Positions 1 to 8,963 of a stretch of 64,000 nt of DNA are shown piece after piece. The first letter of the stretch is position 1. Every line of letters begins with the position of its first letter. The DNA lies in the NCBI RefSeq assembly GCF_001807265.1, contig NZ_KV788402.1, positions 22,392 to 86,391 of the forward strand, read 5' to 3'. Source of the stretch: Corynebacterium sp. HMSC05H05 (lineage in GTDB: Bacteria > Actinomycetota > Actinomycetes > Mycobacteriales > Mycobacteriaceae). The notes beneath the pieces are model-generated. The model was given only the letters and a program-made list of their open reading frames with translations. It was not told where the DNA came from and did not search any database. The translations under genes and the position numbers were made by a program.

Positions 1-23
1 GTTCGTCGTAAAGCTAAGTGCTC

Positions 24-488
24 TTACGCACGCTTGGAGAACTCAACGACGTTGGCGGAGCCGCCAGCAGCCTTGATCTTCTCCTCAGCGGACTTGGAGA
101 ACTTGTTCGCGGTGACGTTGAGCGCGACGTTGATGTCGCCCTCTGCCAGCACCTTCACCGGCTGCTTCGGGCGAACGAGGCCCTTGGCAACAATGTCGGC
201 GATGGCGATGTCGCCACCCTGCGGGAAGGCTTCTGCCAGATCCGCGACGTTGACCACCTGGTACTCGACGCGGTTCGGGTTCTTGAAGCCCTTCAGCTTC
301 GGCAGACGCATGTGCAGCGGCATCTGGCCACCCTCAAAAGCAGCGGAAACCTGCTTACGAGCCTTGGTGCCCTTGGTGCCGCGACCAGCGGTCTTGCCCT
401 TGGAGGCCTCACCGCGACCAACGCGGGTCTTGGCCTTGTTTGCGCCCTCTGCCGGGCGCAGATCATGGAGCTTGATGATGTCAGCCAT
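24..488 (-). CDS. rplO: 50S ribosomal protein L15
   Basis: Large-subunit ribosomal protein L15, 154 residues. It binds 23S rRNA late in 50S assembly. The basic, glycine-rich N-terminus (residues 20-45, [19 protein letters not shown]) and the internal [16 protein letters not shown] segment are typical of the family. The frame stays open upstream, but the ATG at 488 begins [17 protein letters not shown], as bacterial L15 does, and has a GGGGAG ribosome binding site. It is the last gene of the rpsH-rplF-rplR-rpsE-rpmD-rplO run. The rplO-proximal neighbour (secY in most bacteria) lies outside the window. Confidence 0.97.
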   Translation of the reverse strand: MADIIKLHDLRPAEGANKAKTRVGRGEASKGKTAGRGTKGTKARKQVSAAFEGGQMPLHMRLPKLKGFKNPNRVEYQVVNVADLAEAFPQGGDIAIADIVAKGLVRPKQPVKVLAEGDINVALNVTANKFSKSAEEKIKAAGGSANVVEFSKRA

Positions 489-495
489 GGTGTAT

Positions 496-681
496 CTACT
501 CCCCTGCAACTTCTTCAACGGTGACGAGGTGGCGCACCTTGAGGATCTGGCCGCGGGTAGCAGCGTTGTCCTTCTTTACGACGGACTGGCCGATCTTGCG
601 CAGACCGAGAGCCTCGAGGTTCTTACGGGTGGTCGGCTTCTCGCCGATCTTGCCGTGGTGCAGCGTAATCTTCAGTGCCAT
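496..681 (-). CDS. rpmD: 50S ribosomal protein L30
   Basis: Ribosomal protein L30, 61 residues, the usual length for bacterial L30. The ATG at 681 ([20 protein letters not shown]) is chosen although the frame is open further upstream, because the extra N-terminus is unlike the family and overlaps rpsE. The segment [18 protein letters not shown] is the L30 ferredoxin-like core. It lies 5 nt after rpsE and 7 nt before rplO. Confidence 0.96.
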   Translation of the reverse strand: MALKITLHHGKIGEKPTTRKNLEALGLRKIGQSVVKKDNAATRGQILKVRHLVTVEEVAGE

Positions 682-686
682 GGTGC

Positions 687-1322
687 TTAGGCCTCCTGTC
701 CTGCGCGTGCGCGCAGCATACGAGCCGGTGCAACTTCCTCGACGGACTTGCCGCGCTTGGCAGCCACCTCTTCGGGGCGGACAAGCTGCTTCAGGCCTGC
801 GACGGTTGCCTGGACCACGTTCAGGGCGTTGTCCGAGCCAAGGGACTTGGCCAGGATGTCCTGAATACCAGCGCACTCGAGCACCGGACGGACAGCGCCG
901 CCGGCGATCACACCGGTACCCGGAGCAGCCGGGCGGAGCATGACGATGCCTGCGGCCTCTTCTGCCTGAACCGGGTGCGGGATGGTGCCGCCGATCATCG
1001 GGACGCGGAAGAAGTTCTTGCGAGCTTCCTCTGCGCCCTTCTGGATCGCGGCGGGAACTTCCTTTGCCTTGCCGTAGCCGACGCCGACCATGCCCTCACC
1101 GTCGCCGACGACGACGAGTGCGGTGAAGGACATGTTGCGGCCGCCCTTGACGGTCTTGGCAACACGGTTGATGGTGATGACGCGCTCGATGTACTTATCG
1201 CGCTCGTCGTTCTGGTTGTTGCGACGGTCGTCGCGGCGGCCACGGCCACCACGGTTGCCGCGGTCGTTGTTCTTCTGGTTGTCGGCGGAGCGCCCGCCGT
1301 CACGCCGTTCACGTTCGGCCAT
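687..1322 (-). CDS. rpsE: 30S ribosomal protein S5
   Basis: Ribosomal protein S5, 211 residues, acting in decoding fidelity and mRNA unwinding at the entry channel. The first 50 residues are a highly charged Arg/Asp/Asn-rich extension of the kind seen in actinobacteria. The double-stranded RNA-binding S5 domain follows ([31 protein letters not shown]), then the C-terminal S5 domain with the [15 protein letters not shown] loop. Start ATG at 1322. Lies 40 nt downstream of rplR. Confidence 0.97.
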   Translation of the reverse strand: MAERERRDGGRSADNQKNNDRGNRGGRGRRDDRRNNQNDERDKYIERVITINRVAKTVKGGRNMSFTALVVVGDGEGMVGVGYGKAKEVPAAIQKGAEEARKNFFRVPMIGGTIPHPVQAEEAAGIVMLRPAAPGTGVIAGGAVRPVLECAGIQDILAKSLGSDNALNVVQATVAGLKQLVRPEEVAAKRGKSVEEVAPARMLRARAGQEA

Positions 1323-1362
1323 TACGCGATCCTTCCGTTGATGGTGATGTTTGCGGTGATCA

Positions 1363-1767
1363 TTAGAACTTCAGACCACCTTCACGAGCTGCTTCAGCCA
1401 GAGCCGCGACGCGGCCGTGGTACTTGTAGCCGCCGCGGTCGAAGACGATTGCTTCGATGCCTGCAGCCTTGGCGCGCTCAGCGACGAGCTGGCCAACCTT
1501 GGCAGCCTTGTCCTTCTTATCGCCCTCCAGGTTGCGCACGTCCGCCTCGATGGACGACGCGGAGACCAGGGTGTGGCCTGCGAGGTCGTCGATGACCTGG
1601 ACGTGGATGTGACGCGAGGAGCGGTGCACAACGAGACGCGGGGTCTCCGGGGTGCCGCGCAGCGTCTTGCGGATGCGGTTGTGGCGACGTGCGCGTGCCT
1701 CGCGGCGGCGGGACGAGATGTCCTTGCCAACCGGGGTGCGCTTGGTGTTCTCTGCAGTATTGCTCAT
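1363..1767 (-). CDS. rplR: 50S ribosomal protein L18
   Basis: Ribosomal protein L18, 134 residues, which binds 5S rRNA with L5. The basic N-terminus ([30 protein letters not shown]) and the HIHVQVIDD and [32 protein letters not shown] segments are diagnostic. It starts 2 nt after the rplF stop codon, so it is probably translationally coupled to rplF. Confidence 0.97.
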   Translation of the reverse strand: MSNTAENTKRTPVGKDISSRRREARARRHNRIRKTLRGTPETPRLVVHRSSRHIHVQVIDDLAGHTLVSASSIEADVRNLEGDKKDKAAKVGQLVAERAKAAGIEAIVFDRGGYKYHGRVAALAEAAREGGLKF

Positions 1768-1769
1768 GA

Positions 1770-2306
1770 TTACTTACCCGTCTTTCCGACCTTGCGGCGG
1801 ACCTGCTCGCCGGCGTAACGGATGCCCTTACCCTTGTACGGGTCATCCTTACGCAGACGGCGGATGTTTGCCGCAATCTGGCCAACCTGCTGCTTATCGG
1901 AACCTTCGATGGCCAACTTGGTGTTGCCGTCGACGGAGAACGTGATGCCTTCCGGCGCCTCGATCAGGATCGGGTGCGAGTAGCCGAGGGAGAACTCGAG
2001 GTCCTTACCCTTCTGCTGCACGCGGTAGCCGACGCCGAAGATCTCCATGTTGATCTTGTAGCCCTCGGTCACGCCCACGACCATGTTGTTGATCAGGGAG
2101 CGGGTCAGGCCATGCAGCGAGCGGTTGTCACGGTGGTCGTCCGGACGAGCCACCAGGATCTGGTTGTCCTCGACGGAAGCGGTGATCGGTGCCGGCATAT
2201 CCAGGTCCTTGGTGCCCTTCGGGCCCTTGACCTCGACGTGCTGGCCGTCGATCTTCACCTCGACGTTGTTCGGGATTGCGATGGGTGCATTACCTACACG
2301 AGACAT
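1770..2306 (-). CDS. rplF: 50S ribosomal protein L6
   Basis: Ribosomal protein L6, 178 residues, located near the factor-binding region of the 50S subunit. It begins [12 protein letters not shown] and carries the two repeated L6 domains, ending with the signature [26 protein letters not shown]. Lies 19 nt downstream of rpsH in the same transcription unit. Confidence 0.98.
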   Translation of the reverse strand: MSRVGNAPIAIPNNVEVKIDGQHVEVKGPKGTKDLDMPAPITASVEDNQILVARPDDHRDNRSLHGLTRSLINNMVVGVTEGYKINMEIFGVGYRVQQKGKDLEFSLGYSHPILIEAPEGITFSVDGNTKLAIEGSDKQQVGQIAANIRRLRKDDPYKGKGIRYAGEQVRRKVGKTGK

Positions 2307-2325
2307 AAGTCTTTCAACCTCCCCT

Positions 2326-2724
2326 TTACCAGACGTAAGCGAGGACTTCCCCGCCTACACCCTTCTCTTGAGCCTGGCGGTCGGTGAGCAGGCCGTGGGA
2401 CGTGGAGATGATTGCCACGCCCAAGCCACCGAGCACCTGAGGCAGGTCGTTGGACTTCGCGTACACGCGCAGGCCCGGCTTGGACACGCGGCGCAGACCA
2501 GCGATAGAAGGCTCGCGGGTCGGGCCGTACTTGAGGTTGAGCGTCAGCGACTTGGCGACCTTCTCTTCCTCAACTTTGTAGTCTTCGATGTAGCCTTCCT
2601 GCTTCAAGATCTCGGCGATGTTCACCTTGATCTTGGACGAAGGCATAGACACGGTGTCGTGCTGCGCAGTTGCTGCGTTGCGCACGCGCGACAGCATGTC
2701 CGCGATCGGATCAGTCATGGTCAT
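2326..2724 (-). CDS. rpsH: 30S ribosomal protein S8
   Basis: Ribosomal protein S8, 132 residues, a primary 16S rRNA-binding protein. The ATG at 2724 gives [17 protein letters not shown], as in other actinobacteria, with GAAAGG upstream. The longer reading frame to 2760 adds residues unlike the family. It is the first gene of the downstream half of the spc operon. rplE, its usual neighbour, is more than 6 kb away, and no rpsN is present between them. Confidence 0.96.
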   Translation of the reverse strand: MTMTDPIADMLSRVRNAATAQHDTVSMPSSKIKVNIAEILKQEGYIEDYKVEEEKVAKSLTLNLKYGPTREPSIAGLRRVSKPGLRVYAKSNDLPQVLGGLGVAIISTSHGLLTDRQAQEKGVGGEVLAYVW

Positions 2725-3078
2725 TGTGGTGACCGTTACCTTTCTCGTTGCGGTTCCCATCCACCGGGTGACCTGCCGCGCGTGAGCGCTTGAGGTCGCG
2801 TTTTCCGCATGGTCTGTCGGGGGCTACTCACGCTGCCCACACTCAGTAGCGTGGGCCGCTCGCCGCCTCCCTTGCACGCGGTCCGCATCTTGGCGGGGGG
2901 CCTGCAACAAAGTTGGATGTTCAAATGTACTTCGGCTTGCGCAGGCCGAATCGTCGGCGCGCAAGTCCGAGGGGGTAACTTACCGCTTTCCTGCATCAAT
3001 GAGCAAATCGCTTATCGACGGCCACGTTCACCGCCCCACCGAGGCGCAGGACTTTCACAACCCCATAGACTGCCCTGC
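2725..3078. other. Intergenic region between rpsH and the M20 peptidase
   Basis: No convincing gene lies here. The divergent promoters of rpsH (minus) and the amidohydrolase (plus) must be in this interval, since rpsH no longer follows rplE. It contains one copy of the iterated 11-mer GCTTATCGACG at 3010-3020. I see no clear -35/-10 pair or terminator. Confidence 0.5.
3010..3020 (+). repeat. Iterated 11-mer GCYTATCGACG (first of 15 copies)
   Basis: Exact matches to GCYTATCGACG on the plus strand: 3010-3020, 10315-10325, 14625-14635, 24802-24812, 29540-29550, 33102-33112, 36823-36833, 55479-55489, 57620-57630, 61107-61117. On the minus strand: 8104-8114, 13877-13887, 37071-37081, 43157-43167, 53964-53974. 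Nine copies have T and six have C at position 3. Seven are preceded by TTG or ATTG-like bases (consensus TTGCYTATCGACG). About 0.06 copies are expected by chance in 64 kb on both strands. Copies inside genes are read in different frames (for example LLID, ASIG, LVDR), so the conservation is at the DNA level. Function unknown. Confidence 0.85.
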
Positions 3079-4308
3079 ATGGATACAGCCCTTGCACAGC
3101 TTGTTAAATCGCTGGCCGCCACGCGCGAGGCCCGCGAGGAACTTTACGTCTGGTTCCACCAGCATCCCGAGTTGTCGCTGCAGGAGCTGCAGACGTCCTC
3201 GAAGATCCGCTCGCGGCTGGACGCGCTGCAGCTGCCACACACGCAGGTGGGCGAAACCGGCACCGTGTGCGTATTGGAGAACGGCCCCGGCCCGGTGGTA
3301 GCCATCCGCGCGGACATCGACGGCCTGCCGGTGCAGGAGCGCTCCGGCAAGCCCTACGCCTCCACCGCCACGCAGGTGGACGCTGTCAGCGGCCGCGAGG
3401 AGCACGTCGCCCACGCCTGCGGGCACGACTTCCACATCATGGGCGTGCTCGGCGCGCTGGAGGCGTTCGCCGCCAACCGCGACTGCTGGCGCGGCACCCT
3501 GGTCGCCGTGTTCCAGCCCGCGGAGGAGGCGTACGCCGGATCGCGGGTGATGCTGGCCAACGGCATCCGCGAGGCAATGCCGAAGCCGGACGTCTACCTG
3601 GGCCAGCACGTGTTGCCGATGCTGCCCGCAGGTGTCGTGGGCACCCACCCGGGGCCGTTCATGTCCCAGGCGTTTTCCGCCCAGATCACCGTGTGGGGCA
3701 AAGGCACCCACGGCTCCATGCCGGAAAAGGGCGTGGACCCGGTCCTGCTCGCCTCCAACATCGTCACCCGCCTGCACACGGTGGTCTCCCGCGAGGTGCA
3801 GGCGAAAGACACCGCAGTGCTCACCGTCGGCGCGATCCACTCCGGCGTGAAGGCGAACGTGATCCCGGAAACCGCCAAACTTCTGGTCAACACTCGCGCC
3901 TACACCCGCGAGGTCAGCGACACGCTGCGCAGCGCGATCACCCGCATCGTCGAGGGCGAGTGCGCCGCAGCGGGCAGCCCGCGGGAGGCGGGGATCACCT
4001 TCTACGACGAGTACCCGCTCACGGACAACGACCCGGAGACCACCTCCCGCGTTCGCGGCGCATTCGACGCCCACTTCGGCAGCGATGCCAGGGACTTGGA
4101 CCAGATCCCCGCCTCGGAGGACTTCTCGATCATCCCGGACGCGCTCGGCGTGCCGTACACCTACTGGGGCTTGGGCGGCTTCAAGGACTGGGAAAACGCC
4201 CCCGGCAACCACTCCCCGACCTTCGCGCCCGACCTGCAGCCCACGCTCGACCGCGCGGCCGAGGCGATGATCGTGGCCGCGGCGGCGTGGCTCGTGAACG
4301 ACGTGTAG
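3079..4308 (+). CDS. M20 family amidohydrolase (hippurate/IAA-amino acid hydrolase type)
   Basis: Predicted zinc-dependent cytosolic amidohydrolase, 409 residues, releasing acids from N-acyl amino acids or related amides. Visible features are RADIDGLPVQE near residue 80, the metal-binding ACGHDFHIMG near residue 115, PAEE with the catalytic glutamate near 155, the dimerisation-domain HGSMPEKGVDPV near 215, and a late ASEDFS motif. The ATG at 3079 starts MDTALAQLVKSLAATREAREELYVWFHQHPELSLQE, where the family normally begins. The frame is open for 90 codons upstream, but that stretch looks non-coding. Its end is 6 nt from the convergent DUF2786 gene. The substrate is not determinable. Confidence 0.9.
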   Translation: MDTALAQLVKSLAATREAREELYVWFHQHPELSLQELQTSSKIRSRLDALQLPHTQVGETGTVCVLENGPGPVVAIRADIDGLPVQERSGKPYASTATQVDAVSGREEHVAHACGHDFHIMGVLGALEAFAANRDCWRGTLVAVFQPAEEAYAGSRVMLANGIREAMPKPDVYLGQHVLPMLPAGVVGTHPGPFMSQAFSAQITVWGKGTHGSMPEKGVDPVLLASNIVTRLHTVVSREVQAKDTAVLTVGAIHSGVKANVIPETAKLLVNTRAYTREVSDTLRSAITRIVEGECAAAGSPREAGITFYDEYPLTDNDPETTSRVRGAFDAHFGSDARDLDQIPASEDFSIIPDALGVPYTYWGLGGFKDWENAPGNHSPTFAPDLQPTLDRAAEAMIVAAAAWLVNDV

Positions 4309-4314
4309 TCCCCG

Positions 4315-5028
4315 CTAGAACGGCAGCGCCGGGAGCGAGCGCACCCGCGTCTGCCCAATGTCGGAGCGCTGCCCCGCCTCGTGGCCCTGGTCGAACGCAT
4401 CCGCGTCGAAGGACCGCTTGGACGAGAAACTGCCTAAAAAGAAGCCCATCTCTGCGGCGAAATTGTCGCGGGCTTCGGTGGCTTTCTGGAAGTCGTCGAC
4501 AAGCACGAGCCCATACTCCCCGTCCGATTCCTCCACGGTCTTTTCAGCTTCGGCGAGGCGTGCGCCGATGCTGGCGGCGAAGCCGGACATGAAGTTGCGG
4601 CGGCGCACCACCGCTGATTCGCTCCAGCTGGTCGCGCGCACTTTTTGCGCATCCGCCAGCATCACGGGCAATAGCATCGCGTAGAGCATGTCCACCCGCT
4701 CCAGGTGGCGCGCGCAGCCGAAGATGACGGCGTCTTTCATGCGCGTGGAGTTGTACACGCGCTGCGAAAATCCGGTGCAGTGCAGCGCGAATGCGATGGT
4801 CAGCAGCAGGTTCGCCTGCATCTCGGTGTATGCGCCGGCGAACTCGTAGGTGCGCTGACCCACCTCGTCGCCGTCCTCGGTGTCCAGGTCGCGTTGTTCG
4901 TAGCCGTACTCCGCCATGAGCTCGAACGCCCTGGCGTAGAACGCGTCGCCCTCCGGCGTGCCCTCACGGTCGCGGGCCTGGTTGAGCAGTTTCTGCAGTC
5001 GTTGTTTGATCTTGCCTTCGGTACGCAT
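4315..5028 (-). CDS. DUF2786 domain-containing protein
   Basis: A 237-residue protein of unknown function. The N-terminal 45 residues (KIKQRLQKLLNQAR...GDAFYARAFELMAEYGYEQRDL) match the DUF2786 pattern. The rest is a soluble, mixed helical region without motifs I recognise. The ATG at 5028 is preceded by AAAGGGG about 12 nt upstream. A GTG nine bases earlier (5037) is an alternative. It is divergent from the fdhD-like gene, whose promoter shares the 5029-5206 interval. Confidence 0.8.
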   Translation of the reverse strand: MRTEGKIKQRLQKLLNQARDREGTPEGDAFYARAFELMAEYGYEQRDLDTEDGDEVGQRTYEFAGAYTEMQANLLLTIAFALHCTGFSQRVYNSTRMKDAVIFGCARHLERVDMLYAMLLPVMLADAQKVRATSWSESAVVRRRNFMSGFAASIGARLAEAEKTVEESDGEYGLVLVDDFQKATEARDNFAAEMGFFLGSFSSKRSFDADAFDQGHEAGQRSDIGQTRVRSLPALPF

Positions 5029-5129
5029 CGGACGCACCCACCCCTTTCTGTGTTCGGATGTGTGGGTGCAGTTGTAGCGGGGCGTCAAGGCGGATGTTTT
5101 CGGGCTTGTGGAATTTGCGTTCGCACCCC

Positions 5130-5138
5130 TGTGGATAA
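5130..5138 (-). promoter_or_regulatory. Perfect DnaA-box sequence (TTATCCACA)
   Basis: The plus strand reads TGTGGATAA here, which is TTATCCACA on the minus strand, the consensus DnaA box. It sits between the divergent DUF2786 and fdhD-like genes, about 70 nt before the latter. It may be a chance match or a DnaA-responsive promoter element. No cluster of boxes surrounds it, so it is not an origin. Confidence 0.35.
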
Positions 5139-5206
5139 CCCGCGTTTTCGCACGTAGATTCGCCGCAAGTTCGCGAGTTAACAATCCGGCGATACCATCG
5201 GTTTCC

Positions 5207-5962
5207 GTGAGCAGGACCAAACGCAGCTTCGCAGTGACCAAGATTTCCGCCGACGGCACCCGCGACACCCGTGCGGGCCAGGTCGCGGTTGAAGAGCCGT
5301 TGGAGATTCGGGCCGGTGGTGTGAGCGTCGCAACGCTGATGCGCACCCCGGGCCACGACATCGAACTCGCCCACGGCCTGCTGCTGGCGCGCGGGATGAT
5401 CACGCGTGTCGAAGACGTGGTCACCGCCCGCTACTGCGAGGGCGCGATCGGCGGCGAAAACACCTACAACCTGCTGGATGTCCAGCTCGCGCGACCCTCG
5501 GCCCCGCAATTCATCGACCCGATCCCCGGCGACGCGTGCGGCATCTCCGCGGAGCAACGCGTGCGCGAGCTCGCCGCCAACCTCGACGTGCGCGACGAGT
5601 TCATGGAGCTCGACCCGTCCGCAATCTTCGCGCTTCCCGGGGTGTTGTCGCAGCACCGCACGCGCGACTTGCCCACGGCCGTCGCGGGCGATGCGGGGCG
5701 CCAGGACCTCGATCCTTTGAACGCCGTGCACAAGCTTGCGGGGCACATGCTTCTCGACGCCCTCCCGTCCCCCACCCTCACCCTCGCCACCGATGCGCAG
5801 GTGGGCTTCGAAAGCGTGCGCGCCGCCGCAGCAGCCGGATTCGGCGCGGTGGCCACCACCGCCGGCGTAACGTCGATGGCCGTGGAACTCGCCCGGGCCA
5901 CCAACACCGTGCTCGTCGGCGAGGTGAGCGCCGAACGTTTCAGCGTCTACGCCGGGGCCTAA
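5207..5962 (+). CDS. fdhD: FdhD-like sulfurtransferase, divergent at key motifs
   Basis: FdhD proteins transfer sulfur from IscS to the molybdenum/tungsten bis-MGD cofactor of formate dehydrogenases. This 251-residue protein has the family fold: VAVEEPLEIRAGGVSVATLMRTPGHDIELAHGLLLARG at residues 27-63, a DAGRQ-LDPLNAVHKLAG segment, and a C-terminal SMAVELARATNTVLVGEVSAERFSVYAG. The usual CxxC loop reads C111-G-I-S114, so the second cysteine is absent, and the usual TGGxHAA segment is also missing. The GTG at 5207 (MSRTKRSFAVTKIS) is chosen for family agreement; no Shine-Dalgarno sequence is visible. It converges with the MFS gene, and no formate dehydrogenase is in the window. Confidence 0.85.
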   Translation: MSRTKRSFAVTKISADGTRDTRAGQVAVEEPLEIRAGGVSVATLMRTPGHDIELAHGLLLARGMITRVEDVVTARYCEGAIGGENTYNLLDVQLARPSAPQFIDPIPGDACGISAEQRVRELAANLDVRDEFMELDPSAIFALPGVLSQHRTRDLPTAVAGDAGRQDLDPLNAVHKLAGHMLLDALPSPTLTLATDAQVGFESVRAAAAAGFGAVATTAGVTSMAVELARATNTVLVGEVSAERFSVYAGA

Positions 5963-5968
5963 GGGGGC

Positions 5969-7486
5969 TTAGCCGGCGAACATCTGCGAGGCCTTCACTG
6001 CAGTCTCCCACAGCCCGTAGACCAGCAGCGCCGCGATGACTAGCGCGAGCACGGTCGCCACCAGCGCGTGGATGGATCCAGCTCTACCGCTGGCCGCCGT
6101 CGTTGCGGACTCTCTCGCCGACGCACGATCCGCCTCCACCTTCGCGGCCACTTTCTCCGGGTCCTCGAACCACTTCTCCGCAACAGGCCTGACCAACACG
6201 TTCGCCACAAGCCCCACCGCGAGCAGCACACACATGATGTACAGCGAGAGCTGGTACAGCTCCGGACCGGAGTTGCCGCGGCTGGCCTGGCGCTCCCCCA
6301 CCATGTTGATGATCAGCGGGCCCGCCACGCCCGCCGCGGACCAGGCGGTGAGCAACCGGCCGTGGATCGCGCCGACCTGGTAGACCCCGAACAGGTCGCG
6401 CAGGTACGCCGGGATGGTGGCGAACCCGCCGCCGTAGAAGGTGAGCAGGATCAGGGTGCTGACAACGAACAGCGCCAGACTGGTGTGGCCGGCGGACGCC
6501 ACCACGAAGTAGAAGATCAAGCCAACGCCCAGGTAGACCATGTAGATGTTCTTCCGGCCGATCACGTCGGAGGCGGACGACCAGATGAAGCGACCGCCCA
6601 TGTTGGCCAGCGACAGCAACCCGACGAAGCCGGCGGCGGCCGCAGCACTCAGCGCCGGGTAGTAGTCCTGCACCATCGGCGCGGCGTTTTCCAGGATGCC
6701 GATGCCGGCGGTGATGTTGCAGAACAGGATCACCCACAGGCACCAGAACTGTGGTGTGCGAATCGCGTTGTTTGCGCTGACGTTGGCTCCGACGATGGCG
6801 ACCTTCGCCGGTTTCACCTTGGTCTTCGGCGCGCCCGACGGGGTCCAGTCCGGGTGCGGCAGCCGGATGCAGTACGCACCCATGGCGATGACCAACAGAT
6901 ACACCACCGCAAGGGTGATGAACGTCGGTTCGAGACCCGCGGCACGGTCCGCGAGCTCGGCCCCGCCGCCGAACGCCTCCATCAGCCGATTCGACGCCGG
7001 CGACGCGATGAGCGCGCCGCCGCCAAAGCCCATGATCGCAAGCCCGGTGGCCAGGCCCGGCCGGTCCGGGAACCACTTCATAAGCGTGGACACGGGAGAG
7101 ATGTAGCCGATGCCCAGGCCAATGCCGCCGATGAACCCGTAGCCGAAGTACACCAGCCAGAGGTTGCCGGTGCTGATGCCCAGCGTGGCCACCAGGAAAC
7201 CGACCACCCACAGCACGCCTGCCACAGACATTGACGCGCGCGGGCCGACCTTTTCCACCCACGAGCCGAACAGCGCAGACGAGGTGCCCAGCATCCCGAT
7301 AGCCAGCGAGAAGATCCACCCCACGGCAACTTCCCCCACCCCGAAGTGCTCCATCATCGCCTTCTTAAACACAGAGAACCCGTACACCTGCCCGATGGAG
7401 AGATGGATCGCCAACGCTGCCGGGACGATGAGCCAGCGGTTAAATTCCTTGGGTGCGATAATCGCACCCCGGGAGAAGAATGACAT
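5969..7486 (-). CDS. OFA-family MFS transporter (oxalate/formate antiporter-like)
   Basis: A 505-residue integral membrane transporter of the major facilitator superfamily, with about 12 to 14 membrane segments. The N-terminal segment RWLIVPAALAIHLSIGQVYGFSVFKKAM and the GFIGGIGLGIGYISPVSTLMKWFPDRPGLATGLAIMGFGGGAL region are characteristic of the OFA subfamily, which includes oxalate:formate antiporters. The ATG at 7486 (MSFFSRGAIIAPKEFNRW) has CAGGAAG upstream. Its substrate is not shown. The neighbouring fdhD-like gene and the FocA-type channel at 11321 hint at formate or another small carboxylate. Confidence 0.88.
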   Translation of the reverse strand: MSFFSRGAIIAPKEFNRWLIVPAALAIHLSIGQVYGFSVFKKAMMEHFGVGEVAVGWIFSLAIGMLGTSSALFGSWVEKVGPRASMSVAGVLWVVGFLVATLGISTGNLWLVYFGYGFIGGIGLGIGYISPVSTLMKWFPDRPGLATGLAIMGFGGGALIASPASNRLMEAFGGGAELADRAAGLEPTFITLAVVYLLVIAMGAYCIRLPHPDWTPSGAPKTKVKPAKVAIVGANVSANNAIRTPQFWCLWVILFCNITAGIGILENAAPMVQDYYPALSAAAAAGFVGLLSLANMGGRFIWSSASDVIGRKNIYMVYLGVGLIFYFVVASAGHTSLALFVVSTLILLTFYGGGFATIPAYLRDLFGVYQVGAIHGRLLTAWSAAGVAGPLIINMVGERQASRGNSGPELYQLSLYIMCVLLAVGLVANVLVRPVAEKWFEDPEKVAAKVEADRASARESATTAASGRAGSIHALVATVLALVIAALLVYGLWETAVKASQMFAG

Positions 7487-7589
7487 GGACGCTTCCTGCC
7501 GTCTCGCCTGCATAAATTACGAAGCGCATAATAACTCGCATGTGCGAAGAAACAGAAAGCTTCCATTCACACGAGGAGGTCAACGTCCG

Positions 7590-8765
7590 ATGTTCTACGA
7601 CGAAGCACTCCAACACGCCGGATCCACAACCGCCTCAGCGCTCGGCGCCCTGCAAACCGCGAAAGTATTCCTCCACGGTTACGCCCGGCCCTGCACAGCG
7701 AGGTGGCCGGAGGTCACCGCCATCATCAACAGCATCGAGTTCGATGAAGCAACGAGGGACTTTTCGCTTCACGACGACGCACGTGCCCGGATGGACACCT
7801 GCTACGACCAACTCGACAACGCGGTTGATGGTGCATGGCCCGACGCCCCAGACCCGGTCGATGACATCGCCATGAACGCGTTGGATGCCATCGCGGACCT
7901 CACATCGAACAGGGTGAAATACTGGGAACAGTTAGGAGTCGCACTGTCGCCCAACAAGGACGACTACCTCCACTTCATCCGCTCGCTCGCCGCCGCACGC
8001 AGCCGGGTCACCGGCGAAACGCTCCACTTCACCGAGATCGACGACGTGGGCAACGTGTTCGTCTTCGATGACTTCCTCCCACCGGTGCTCGCGGAGGACG
8101 GGCCGTCGATAGGCGCGCGCATGATCGAACGCGCGGGCGTCGATGAGCAGGGCGTCACCGTCGCCTACGAGCCTGGAGTGGTGTCGATTGTTGGCCCCGT
8201 TGAGACAGTGCGGAAGATCTACGACGCAAACGTGCAAGCCGAAGCCGCTGCGGCAGCCGCACGCACCACCTCCCCCACCAAACCGGCCGAGGACCGCGCA
8301 GATTACGAGCCGCTCGTCGATTTCACCATGGACTGCCCGTTGAGGTTCGAGGATGTGCTGGACGCGATGGGCAATCCTGAGCCGACCCCCATCATCGACC
8401 GCATGAACTGGGACGAATTCCTCGGAAACGGGTATCAGGCGACCCTGAGCCTGGACGGACAAGCGTTCGCGGCCACGGCCACAGAGAAGGACGGGGTGGT
8501 GACCGAGCTCGAGATCAGCCCGCAGAACAACGCCAGTTTCCTGGGCATCCCGTTCCACATCCCGGTGTCGAGGTTCACTGAGAAACTCGACGACCTCGGC
8601 ATCCCCTGGGCCGACGACGGGCGTGCAGGAATCGTCCTCTACGAGCACTGGGTCACCCTTTACAACCACGACGGCCGGATTGAAGCTGTCCTGTGGCACA
8701 ACCCGGAAACCCTCACCGACATAGAGCTGCTCGATTTGGCGTTCCCGCCCGACTCCGGCAACTGA
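7590..8765 (+). CDS. Hypothetical acidic protein
   Basis: A 391-residue acidic protein of no recognised family. The ATG at 7590 is set by a strong GAGGAGGT at 7573-7580. No signal peptide or membrane segment is apparent. A roughly 20-residue Ala/Thr/Pro-rich linker (around residues 215-240) divides it into two halves. The C-terminal half contains regularly spaced short strands (YQATLSLDGQAFAATATEKDGVV...LEISPQ). It is divergent from the OFA transporter with about 100 nt between start codons, and a long inverted repeat follows its stop. One iterated 11-mer (minus orientation) is embedded at 8104-8114. Confidence 0.75.
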   Translation: MFYDEALQHAGSTTASALGALQTAKVFLHGYARPCTARWPEVTAIINSIEFDEATRDFSLHDDARARMDTCYDQLDNAVDGAWPDAPDPVDDIAMNALDAIADLTSNRVKYWEQLGVALSPNKDDYLHFIRSLAAARSRVTGETLHFTEIDDVGNVFVFDDFLPPVLAEDGPSIGARMIERAGVDEQGVTVAYEPGVVSIVGPVETVRKIYDANVQAEAAAAAARTTSPTKPAEDRADYEPLVDFTMDCPLRFEDVLDAMGNPEPTPIIDRMNWDEFLGNGYQATLSLDGQAFAATATEKDGVVTELEISPQNNASFLGIPFHIPVSRFTEKLDDLGIPWADDGRAGIVLYEHWVTLYNHDGRIEAVLWHNPETLTDIELLDLAFPPDSGN

Positions 8766-8807
8766 AAGCACGTGTGGCGGGGTACACGCACACCCTAGCG
8801 CTTGGTT

Positions 8808-8871
8808 TTCGAACGGAGGACTTCGAAAACGACCCGATTTAGCACCGTTTTCGAAGTCTTCCGTTCGAAAT
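8808..8871. repeat. 25-bp inverted repeat with nested TTCGAA motifs
   Basis: The arms at 8808-8832 and 8847-8871 are complementary over 25 bp with one mismatch, separated by a 14-nt loop. Each arm itself contains two TTCGAA hexamers 8 nt apart, so the element is a palindrome built from palindromes. It lies 42 nt after the hypothetical gene and before the rplE-operon terminator on the other strand. There is no U-run after the stem, so it is not a canonical intrinsic terminator. It could be a mobile-element relic (MITE-like), a protein-binding site or an RNA stabiliser. Confidence 0.7.
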
Positions 8872-8914
8872 CTACGGTTAGCAAGACGCCCGAGGCGCCC
8901 AACCCCACACACGC

Positions 8915-8947
8915 AAAACGCCCCCGGTCCAGAAAGAACCGGGGGCG
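8915..8947 (-). terminator. Intrinsic terminator after rplE
   Basis: On the minus strand a GC-rich stem (CGCCCCCGGT pairing with ACCGGGGGCG, 8919-8947) is followed by TTTT. It begins 16 nt after the rplE stop codon, ending the rplN-rplX-rplE unit. Confidence 0.85.
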
Positions 8948-8963
8948 TCAAGCAAGCGCAAAC

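Noticed and set aside
5130..5138. DnaA box as a sign of a replication origin
   Set aside because: There is a single box with no AT-rich stretch and no dnaA or parAB genes nearby.
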